From: Gammaproteobacteria bacterium
Lineage (GTDB): Bacteria > Pseudomonadota > Gammaproteobacteria > Pseudomonadales > UBA3067
Assembly (NCBI GenBank): GCA_002402085.1
Contig: NVVB01000091.1
Coordinates: 75 to 11,536 of the forward strand
DNA length: 11,462 nucleotides
Reading direction: 5' to 3'
Of the stretch, positions 6,489 through 11,462 are shown piece after piece; positions within the stretch are counted from its first letter, which is position 1; each line of letters opens with the position of its first letter. The notes under the pieces were generated by a model. That model saw only the letters and a list, made by a program, of their open reading frames with translations. It ran no database searches and was not told the DNA's origin. The translations under genes and the position numbers were made by a program.

Positions 6489-7631
6489 ATGAAATATTTT
6501 AAATTACCTGATTTAGGCGAAGGTCTTCCCGAAGCAGAAATCGTTGAATGGCATGTTAAAGCGGGAGAAACAGTCAAAGAAGATCAACTGCTTGTATCAG
6601 TGGAAACTGACAAAGCCATTGTTGAAGTACCTTCCCCCCAAAGCGGTGTAATCGCCCACCTCTTTGGCAATGCCGGGGATATCCTCCACACAGGAGAGGC
6701 ATTGGTTGAATACTTGGGAGAGGAACAAGAAGATACCGGCACAGTCGTGGGCGTGGTTAAAACAGATTCTCATGCTGCCATTAATGATGATCATTTTATT
6801 ATAGGCAACGTGTCAAACCATTCTCAAAACCAAAGCCAACCATCACGCCATTACCCCAATCACCGCTGCACAGCACCAGTACGCGCATTGGCGAAGCGCC
6901 TTAACATCGACTTATCCAACGTCACTGCAAGCGGTCCGCTAGGATTAATCACCGTCGCCGACGTCGAAAAATTTAATGTCCTACAAGCGGAGATCGGCGT
7001 TCAAAAACCGTTAAGCGGTGCACGCCGAAGCATGGCAAAAAATCTTGCCAAGGCAGAACAGGAAGTGGTGAAGATCACTTTGTCCGACGACGCTGACCTA
7101 TATCGCTGGCCTAAAAAAGGCGACCCAACATTACGCTTAATTCGCGCGATTAGCCAAGCGTGCCAAAAAGAAGCCAATCTAAACGCTTGGTATGACGGCC
7201 CATCAATGACCCTTCGGCCGCTACAATCCATCGACATCGGTATTGCAGTAGACACACCCGAAGGGCTTTTCGTTCCCATATTAAGAAATGTTGCTAATCG
7301 AAACTTAGAAGAATTAAAACAAGGCCTGACCCGCCTCAGAGAAGATGTTAATCAACGCACCGTTCCAGTCACTGAATTACAAGGCGCGAGCATTACCTTA
7401 TCCAATTTCGGCACCATCGCCGGACGTTATGGCAACCCGGTGGTCGTGCCGCCTACGGTCGCCATACTCGGCGCGGGCGCAATCAGAGAACAAGTGGTGG
7501 CTCACCAGGGCGAAGTAGCGATCCATCGCGTCATGCCGCTATCACTCAGTTTCGACCATCGCCCAATAACAGGAGGCGAAGCCGCACGTTTTTTAAGGGC
7601 CGTGATTGATGATTTGGAACTTACGGAGTAG
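6489..7631 (+). CDS. 2-oxoacid dehydrogenase complex E2 component (dihydrolipoamide acyltransferase), 380 aa
   Basis: This is the core acyltransferase, moving the acyl group from lipoyl-lysine to CoA. Residues 1-78 form one lipoyl domain with the lipoylated Lys42 in ETDKAIVEV. Residues 79-126 are a linker rich in Asn, Gln, Ser and His rather than the usual Ala/Pro. Residues 127-161 form the peripheral subunit-binding domain (TAPVRALAKRLNIDL, GPLGLITVADV). Residues 172-380 form the catalytic domain with NLNAWYD, IDIGIAVDTPEGLFVPI, and SFDHRPITGGEAARF. The catalytic His357 is present, but the Asp of the usual HxxxDG motif is Thr361. At 380 residues it is shorter than common single-lipoyl E2 chains. 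A G-run (GGGGGGA, 6478-6484) lies just before the ATG and an 81-base gap separates it from E1 beta. No E3 gene follows, so a shared lipoamide dehydrogenase must be encoded elsewhere. Confidence 0.93.
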   Translation: MKYFKLPDLGEGLPEAEIVEWHVKAGETVKEDQLLVSVETDKAIVEVPSPQSGVIAHLFGNAGDILHTGEALVEYLGEEQEDTGTVVGVVKTDSHAAINDDHFIIGNVSNHSQNQSQPSRHYPNHRCTAPVRALAKRLNIDLSNVTASGPLGLITVADVEKFNVLQAEIGVQKPLSGARRSMAKNLAKAEQEVVKITLSDDADLYRWPKKGDPTLRLIRAISQACQKEANLNAWYDGPSMTLRPLQSIDIGIAVDTPEGLFVPILRNVANRNLEELKQGLTRLREDVNQRTVPVTELQGASITLSNFGTIAGRYGNPVVVPPTVAILGAGAIREQVVAHQGEVAIHRVMPLSLSFDHRPITGGEAARFLRAVIDDLELTE

Positions 7632-7632
7632 A

Positions 7633-7744
7633 GCTTACGCACTTGGATTTACGTACGTGGGCTTAGGCATTTATAATTAGCCACTTAAACTTTGGCACTC
7701 AAACTTAGGCACTTAAATTTAGGCAGCAAAAGTAAGCAATAACC
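7633..7744. repeat. Degenerate 14-bp tandem repeat, about eight units, immediately after the E2 stop
   Basis: Units of 14 bases start at 7633, 7647, 7661, 7675, 7689, 7703, 7717 and 7731. The consensus is close to ACTTAGGCACTTAA. The best pair is ACTTTGGCACTCAA (7689) and ACTTAGGCACTTAA (7703). The unit at 7731 is the most decayed. The array starts one base after the E2 stop codon and fills most of the gap to the convergent minus-strand gene. The period is not divisible by three and no reading frame runs through it. It resembles, in position and style, the 13-base array after leucine dehydrogenase. No hairpin with a U tract is present within it. Confidence 0.75.
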
Positions 7745-7805
7745 CGATATTAAACGTTTAGGAAAATTGTTAATGACTATTTTAAGACGTTACAAAAACA
7801 AATAG

Positions 7806-8147
7806 TTAAAGCAGGCCTCGACGCCACTCTTTGCCTAACTCCACCATCCCCCAGCCCATCAACGTCACCACTAGACTCAGATGAATCAGCAACAAAACAA
7901 GCGTGGATGAGAAACTCACAGGCGTAAGCGCCAGGTCTGAGTTTAACCAGCCCACTAACCAAGGAATCACGTAGAAACAAAAGACACATCCGATGAACAT
8001 CAAAAACATCAAGGCGACCAGATATATTCCACGCGCATCATCCAAATTAAGACTCAACGTACGGGTCGCTTTCACTACTAATAAATAAATTCCTAAAGCA
8101 GAAATTAGCACCAGTAAAAACAACACACAGCTTAATGCGAAAAACAC
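7806..8147 (-). CDS. Small hydrophobic membrane protein of unknown function, 113 aa
   Basis: I do not recognise this protein. It is very hydrophobic, with three probable transmembrane segments near residues 3-25, 41-68 and 79-102. A short basic/acidic loop (KATRTLSLNLDDARG) lies between the first two. The C-terminus is charged and basic (ELGKEWRRGLL). A GTG start at 8147 is supported by GAGGG (8158-8154) six bases upstream on the minus strand. It is convergent with the E2 gene and lies 194 bases downstream of another membrane-protein gene on the same strand. Hydrophobicity over its whole length and the well-placed ribosome binding site argue that it is a real gene. The overlapping longer-start frame at 7777-7989 is a shadow. 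No catalytic or transport motif is visible. Confidence 0.7.
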   Translation of the reverse strand: MFFALSCVLFLLVLISALGIYLLVVKATRTLSLNLDDARGIYLVALMFLMFIGCVFCFYVIPWLVGWLNSDLALTPVSFSSTLVLLLIHLSLVVTLMGWGMVELGKEWRRGLL

Positions 8148-8341
8148 AGGAAACCCTCAATTGATCGACTTAGAATAAATACCCAACTCTCCTGAGCTTA
8201 AGCATATACCATAGCTTGCATACATCAATAATTGGAGGCGGCCACTATTCACAAAGACAGCAAAATCCAAGCACCAATCATTCGATTTAGCACTTGGGTT
8301 TCACGGATTGATTGGAATCAAAATTGATATTTCAGAGCGAG
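8148..8341. other. Intergenic region between two minus-strand membrane-protein genes
   Basis: No gene is seen. On the minus strand a TTGATG / TATGCT pair with a 16-base spacer (within about 8200-8230) is a weak promoter candidate for the 113-aa protein. A 7-base inverted repeat, CCAATCA (8274-8280) and TGATTGG (8309-8315), lies downstream of the 179-aa gene, but with a long loop and no T run. Confidence 0.25.
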
Positions 8342-8881
8342 CTAAGCCGCTTCATCAAGGTTTTCACTAAGCAGCGTTAACTCTTTAGGGTCTTCTTTAA
8401 GCTTAATCACATGAGCAAATTGAGTCGTCATAACATGATTGATTTGTTCATACTGGTTATCCTCAACATCCACCAACAAAATAAACTCTTTACGGTCTAA
8501 TTGATCACGAAACTCTGCAATACTAAAGTTATCTTTTGATACGCCTAATAAAAACCCAATTGCCACACCGAAGAAGCCGATTGAAAAAACTTCCAATATA
8601 AACGAATAAGGCGTGATCTCCATACCCTTCGGAGGAAAAATAACGGTCAGTAACGCCAGCACCAACCCGCCCAGCAAACCTCCCAACATACCCAGCTCTA
8701 TGTAACGTAATATATCGCGACGCTGAAATAGATTGGCAAGTTTCAAATCATGTTCTTTTATCGATTCTTTATCGTCACTGATCACCACATGCTTTTTAAG
8801 CGCAATTCCAGATTGCTCTATGGAATGAAACACTTCACTTGCTAGGGCTGCCGTCTGAGTAAGATAATAAATTCGTTTCAT
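8342..8881 (-). CDS. Two-TM membrane protein with Gly-rich hairpin flanked by soluble halves, unknown function, 179 aa
   Basis: The order is a soluble N-terminal half (1-60, alternating strands and helices, MKRIYYLTQ...), a transmembrane segment near 62-82 with a glycine-zipper pattern (GMLGGLLGGLVLALL), a short loop with FPPKG, a second segment near 93-114 (GFFGVAIGFLLG), and a soluble C-terminal half (120-179, FILLVDVED). From memory this matches a proteobacterial family often annotated only as DUF1269-like or conserved membrane protein, in which the two soluble halves look like ferredoxin-fold pieces. I could not check this. The ATG at 8881 has only a weak AGGG ribosome site, preceded by an A-rich repeat leader. 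Its neighbour downstream is another membrane protein. Function is unknown; the LVDV stretch is typical of a small regulatory-type fold, not of a transporter. Confidence 0.8.
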   Translation of the reverse strand: MKRIYYLTQTAALASEVFHSIEQSGIALKKHVVISDDKESIKEHDLKLANLFQRRDILRYIELGMLGGLLGGLVLALLTVIFPPKGMEITPYSFILEVFSIGFFGVAIGFLLGVSKDNFSIAEFRDQLDRKEFILLVDVEDNQYEQINHVMTTQFAHVIKLKEDPKELTLLSENLDEAA

Positions 8882-8902
8882 AGTTTAATCCCTAATTTAT
8901 TA

Positions 8903-8934
8903 GTTTTATTGTTTTTATTGTTTTTATTGTTTTT
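8903..8934. repeat. 9-bp tandem repeat (TTTTTATTG) in the leader of the 179-aa membrane protein
   Basis: Three 9-base units (first GTTTTATTG, then two identical TTTTTATTG at 8912 and 8921) are followed by a decayed T-rich unit. On the minus strand this reads as CAATAAAAA repeats about 20-50 bases before the ATG at 8881, so it lies in the probable 5' leader or core promoter. Such A-tract arrays can slip in copy number or, with A-tracts near helical period, bend DNA. Confidence 0.75.
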
Positions 8935-9134
8935 TGGGAATTTCGACCACATTAGACAAAGTCGGGGCATAACCACCACATCAACATTCATCCAATCGGC
9001 GTCAGTACATCAAGCCATCGATCTCACTTTAGTCTATAACATCGTACGTAGATAGGATAACATTCTCAATTATTGGACCCCTATACTATTTGTTAAGCAC
9101 CCCAACAATGTCTTTTTATCGGATACTCTAGAAC
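8935..9134. other. Divergent intergenic region with paired heptamers
   Basis: This interval separates the minus-strand gene starting at 8881 from the + strand gene at 9135. Two direct copies of ATAACAT, at 9036-9042 and 9057-9063, are spaced 21 bases start to start (two helical turns) with a CGTACG palindrome between them (9043-9048). A TATACT hexamer at 9082-9087 could be a -10 box for the + strand gene, but no convincing -35 box stands at 17 bases. Nothing coding is seen. Confidence 0.3.
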
Positions 9135-9392
9135 ATGGCCGAATCTGAATCAGACCCGACTCCCTTGAACGTGACGCCTGCTAGCGACCCGGTCATGAAT
9201 AAAGAATATTTAGAATATTTACTGGGTCAACGTACCTTTGAAAGCGCACCCGTCCTAGACCCCCAAGGCAAACCGTTAAAAGCACTGCCAGCCTGTCCGT
9301 TGGCCCGCTCAATGGCGGTCTACGAAAGAACCACAGAGTCAGCAATCATCCTGAGCTACTTTTTATGGAACCCTAACGGAACGAGCATCTGA
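9135..9392 (+). CDS. Hypothetical small protein, 85 aa
   Basis: I do not recognise this product. It begins with an acidic, Ser/Pro-rich segment (about 20 residues), then NKEYLEYLLGQRTFESAPVLD, a Pro/Leu-rich stretch with one cysteine (ALPACPLARS), and a moderately hydrophobic end (SAIILSYFLWNP). There is no signal peptide or clear membrane helix. The ATG at 9135 has a poor ribosome binding site (only GGAT at 9121), and an internal ATG at 9195 is an alternative giving about 65 residues. It stands alone on the + strand between a divergent membrane-protein gene and a PilZ gene 239 bases further on. Amino acid use is ordinary and not of low-complexity shadow type, which favours a real gene, but evidence is thin. 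Confidence 0.5.
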   Translation: MAESESDPTPLNVTPASDPVMNKEYLEYLLGQRTFESAPVLDPQGKPLKALPACPLARSMAVYERTTESAIILSYFLWNPNGTSI

Positions 9393-9631
9393 GACCTACC
9401 CCCAAAATCACGCCATAACTCATTTTAATGAACAGGTATCTGTGAAGCTCAACACACACTTATTCGCTTTACCCGCGTAACCTTTTGCTACCTACACATG
9501 AAATGCATAACAAACTCACTCGCAGTACAGAAGAGCAGGTTCAAGCATTATAAAATAGGTAACACAACCTCGAAGAACACTTAATTTTTGTTCAGCGATA
9601 ATCCGCTCATATCGGTCATTAAGGTAAATCC
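9393..9631. other. Intergenic region upstream of the PilZ gene
   Basis: No open frame of note. It should contain the promoter of the PilZ gene: TATAAA at 9549-9554 and GATAAT at 9597-9602 are -10-like hexamers, but neither has a good -35 partner. AAGG at 9621-9624 is the ribosome binding site. I see no terminator-like hairpin after the 85-aa gene. Confidence 0.3.
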
Positions 9632-9952
9632 ATGGCGATACAAAGACGTTCCCCAAGAAAAAGCATGTCCTATTACGTGAGCATCTTCGACCGATCTACC
9701 AACGCTTTCGTGGGCCATTTAGCGAACCTATCAAAATGCGGAATGAAGATCACAAGTACCCACCCCTTACAGGCGAATAAATCCTATACGTTTGGCTTAG
9801 TGGATACCAACGCACTTAAAGACGCCCACCAAATATCTTTTGATGCGACTAGCCGATGGAGCCTTAAAACAGACGATGATTTTTTTGATACTGGCTTTGA
9901 ATTTTCAAATATCTCACCAGAAGCTGCAGAAATGTTTGAACTCTACGGCTAA
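9632..9952 (+). CDS. Single-domain PilZ protein (predicted c-di-GMP receptor), 106 aa
   Basis: This is a stand-alone PilZ domain, a small cytosolic receptor for the second messenger c-di-GMP that usually acts by protein contact on motility, pili or exopolysaccharide systems. Both nucleotide-binding signatures are present: RxxxR as Arg5-Arg9 (RRSPR) at the N-terminus, and (D/N)xSxxG as Asn32-Leu-Ser34-Lys-Cys-Gly37. The length is that of a minimal PilZ domain, and a strand-rich remainder ends in FDTGFEFSNISPEAAEMF. AAGG (9621-9624) lies seven bases before the ATG. It converges on a second PilZ-like gene of the minus strand with only 31 bases between stop codons and no clear bidirectional terminator. 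Binding of c-di-GMP is well supported by the intact motifs; the output is not known, although the stator-like gene nearby suggests motility. Confidence 0.9.
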   Translation: MAIQRRSPRKSMSYYVSIFDRSTNAFVGHLANLSKCGMKITSTHPLQANKSYTFGLVDTNALKDAHQISFDATSRWSLKTDDDFFDTGFEFSNISPEAAEMFELYG

Positions 9953-9983
9953 GCCGTGAGTAAAATCTCTGAGACTTTGTTTT

Positions 9984-10601
9984 CTAGTGTATAGGACTAG
10001 AGCCCCCCGCCTCCTCTCGCTCTCGTCGCCGCTCACGAAGAAACGCTGCTTGGCAACGCACCACAAATTGAATCAACATTTCCCTATCTGCATCATGTAA
10101 GTGAACAAAATCTAAGGCCAGCATAGTTTGCTTCGAATCGATCCGCTCACTACGTACGACCTGCCCCGTACACACGACCCGTATTGCACTCGGCTCTAGC
10201 GTCAATTCAAGCCACACCAAATCATTAGTTGCAACGGACTCAGAACATTGAAACGAAATCCCGCATGCGCTAATGCAGACCATTCCCGTACAAGCGATTG
10301 CCCCGGGTTTTTCCTGTCCAATATCTAAGCTGGCATCAACGATCAAATTTATTTTATTATTCAACAATCGCAACACATCAAATAGCTCTCGCTGCTTCCC
10401 TTGATTCTGAAGCAACAAAGGCTCCAGTTGATTATTGATTTGAACCAGAGAGCGCCCCACATTGTTCGATTCAGAAATCTGCTCCAAATGCCCTCCCTCT
10501 ATGGCATTATGCTCAGACAAAATTTGATATCGAAACGTCATCATCGACTGAATACGAACAAACTTACGGCGCTCACTGCCTTTAAAACTGCTTGTTTCCA
10601 T
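9984..10601 (-). CDS. PilZ-like protein with helical insertion and degenerate second motif, 205 aa
   Basis: An N-terminal RxxxR signature (Arg12-Lys-Phe-Val-Arg16 in ERRKFVRIQ) opens a PilZ-type domain. Residues about 35-92 form a Leu/Ile/Gln/Asn-rich helical stretch with heptad-like spacing (SLVQINNQLEPLLL, LFDVLRLLNNKINLIVDASL), consistent with a coiled coil. The second PilZ motif follows late, as CISACG (109-114), keeping Ser and Gly but with Cys109 where Asp or Asn is expected. The rest is strand-rich, and the C-terminus is strongly basic/acidic (RERRREREE). From memory, tetrameric PilZ proteins of xanthomonads carry comparable inserted helices. c-di-GMP binding may be weakened or lost. 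The ATG at 10601 has GAGGA upstream, overlapping the intergenic gap of 15 bases after the stator-like gene, so the two are very likely one operon and the protein may act on that partner. Confidence 0.82.
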   Translation of the reverse strand: METSSFKGSERRKFVRIQSMMTFRYQILSEHNAIEGGHLEQISESNNVGRSLVQINNQLEPLLLQNQGKQRELFDVLRLLNNKINLIVDASLDIGQEKPGAIACTGMVCISACGISFQCSESVATNDLVWLELTLEPSAIRVVCTGQVVRSERIDSKQTMLALDFVHLHDADREMLIQFVVRCQAAFLRERRREREEAGGSSPIH

Positions 10602-10616
10602 CGTTTAGAATCCTCG

Positions 10617-11462
10617 TTAAAATATCTCATCCGATTCTGGCACCACGTCGAAGGTTTCCGCCGGGCCTTGATCAACCGAAGCAGGTATCTCTGCGGCAGG
10701 TGATTGAGCTGAAGTGGCGGGTGTCGTAGTAGGCGAAGCCGTATTCACAGGCGTAACTTCTTCAAACGCATCATCAAACTCAAAAATATTATCCGAAGAT
10801 TCATTTGTGTTTGGTGCCTGTGAGCTTGTGTCATTTAGTTCTACGTCTACTGAACCAGGTATTGAATTACTTCCCTCTGCCCCCGCACCAGGCTCAATCA
10901 CAATTTGGTCGCTAACATTATCCTCTGAAATAGCGTTTGGATTGTTTGCCTGTTCACCCTCAGCACTCACATTCTCGTCCTGCGCGTTCCCCGTTCCTGG
11001 CTCAGCACTCTCAGATTCATTATTGGCCTGTGGAATTCGTATCATCGGCCCTCTTATTGCTTCAAAAGCGCCCTCGTCAGAGAGGTCTCTATTTATTTCA
11101 TCCTCCCGAGTATTTACATTTGCAGTCCCTTTTAAACTGTCTTGAACATCCCCCTGAAAATCTGCCTCTGCATCCAAATCAACCCTTTCTCTCTCATCCT
11201 GTAATAGATCTGTTTGAGAGATAATGATTTCCACCCGCCGATTCACCGCCATATTTCTCCGCGACTCATTGGGCAATAAGGGTTTTGTATCCGCGTAACC
11301 ACTGACCGAAAGCCTTTCGGCGCTTAATTCATCCTTAAGTAAAAGCTCATGGGCAACGGACACGGCACGCGCCGACGATAAATCCCAATTCGATCGAAAT
11401 CGGTCTGTGTGAATTGGCACATTATCACTATGGCCCTCCACAGAGATTTTACCCGGCGTTAA
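10617..11462 (-). CDS. OmpA/MotB-like peptidoglycan-binding protein (stator-like), N-terminus outside window, long acidic tail
   Basis: The frame is open to the right edge, so at least 281 C-terminal residues are visible. The first 83 complete an OmpA-like peptidoglycan-binding domain of the MotB/MotD type: VEGHSDNVPI, SNWDLSSARAVSV, GYADTKPLLPNE, and NMAVNRRVEIIIS, with the conserved Asp and the NRR arginines. In MotB-type stator proteins an N-terminal plug and one membrane helix precede this; they would lie beyond the window. After the domain come about 198 residues of low complexity, rich in Glu, Asp, Asn, Ser, Pro and Thr, ending FDVVPESDEIF. This is unusual, since in most MotB proteins the domain is near the C-terminus. 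The PilZ-like gene starts 15 bases after its stop. A flagellar stator role is inferred; a generic OmpA-family envelope protein is the alternative. Confidence 0.85.
   Translation of the reverse strand, partial: LTPGKISVEGHSDNVPIHTDRFRSNWDLSSARAVSVAHELLLKDELSAERLSVSGYADTKPLLPNESRRNMAVNRRVEIIISQTDLLQDERERVDLDAEADFQGDVQDSLKGTANVNTREDEINRDLSDEGAFEAIRGPMIRIPQANNESESAEPGTGNAQDENVSAEGEQANNPNAISEDNVSDQIVIEPGAGAEGSNSIPGSVDVELNDTSSQAPNTNESSDNIFEFDDAFEEVTPVNTASPTTTPATSAQSPAAEIPASVDQGPAETFDVVPESDEIF

Noticed and set aside
6597..7279. Two minus-strand open frames inside E2 (6597-6794 and 7001-7279)
   Set aside because: Both are antisense to the conserved lipoyl and catalytic domains and resemble no family.
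7774..7808. AT-rich stem (ACTATTT / AAATAGT) as terminator for the 113-aa gene
   Set aside because: Only about seven A/T pairs with a 17-base loop, and one arm overlaps the stop codon; too weak to call.
7777..7989. Alternative minus-strand frame overlapping the 113-aa membrane protein
   Set aside because: The other frame is uniformly hydrophobic with a good GTG start and ribosome site; this one has mixed composition and none.
9953..9983. Bidirectional terminator between the two PilZ genes
   Set aside because: TCTC-t-GAGA is present but leaves a one-base loop, and no stem with a flanking T run can be formed.
10401..11224. Three + strand open frames opposite the PilZ-like and stator-like genes
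   Set aside because: They are antisense shadows of low-complexity coding sequence; the minus frames have OmpA and PilZ motifs.
7632..11462. Lipoamide dehydrogenase (E3) or Lrp-type regulator expected near the dehydrogenase genes
   Set aside because: None of the frames on either strand shows an FAD/NAD disulphide-reductase motif (CxxxxC) or a helix-turn-helix regulator.

Overview
The window looks like chromosomal DNA of a marine-type gammaproteobacterium related to Pseudomonas, Marinobacter or the Oceanospirillales. This rests on four features: a FabY-type ketoacyl synthase, a leucine dehydrogenase beside a 2-oxoacid dehydrogenase cluster, PilZ proteins, and a flagellar-stator-like gene. Base composition is moderate and fairly even. 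I see no phage, transposon, tRNA, rRNA or CRISPR. No database search was possible, so family names rest on recognised motifs and recalled homologues.

Layout. Positions 1-458 hold the C-terminal part of a thiolase that enters from the left edge. A ketoacyl synthase of about 640 residues (696-2618) follows behind its own candidate promoter, and ends at a long hairpin (2637-2682). After a 364-base gap comes a four-gene + strand block: leucine dehydrogenase (2983-4005), then E1 alpha (4231-5403), E1 beta (5400-6407) and E2 (6489-7631) of a 2-oxoacid dehydrogenase complex. Together these would deaminate branched-chain amino acids and convert the resulting 2-oxoacids to acyl-CoAs. The E1 genes overlap by four bases (ATGA). 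No E3 gene or Lrp-type regulator is in the window. Two degenerate tandem repeats, of 13- and 14-base period, start directly after the stop codons of leucine dehydrogenase and E2 and so bracket the E1-E1-E2 genes.

The middle part (7806-8881) has two minus-strand membrane proteins of unknown role. A small + strand hypothetical gene (9135-9392) follows.

The right part concerns c-di-GMP and motility. A single-domain PilZ protein on the + strand (9632-9952) converges on a minus-strand pair. That pair is an OmpA/MotB-like protein with a very long acidic tail (its N-terminus lies beyond the right edge) and, 15 bases downstream, a PilZ-like protein with a helical insertion and a degenerate second motif.

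Nothing here is a clear new defence or mobile system. The most unusual items are the paired minisatellites around the dehydrogenase genes, the E2 protein with Thr in place of the active-site Asp, and the tailed stator-like protein coupled to an atypical PilZ partner.
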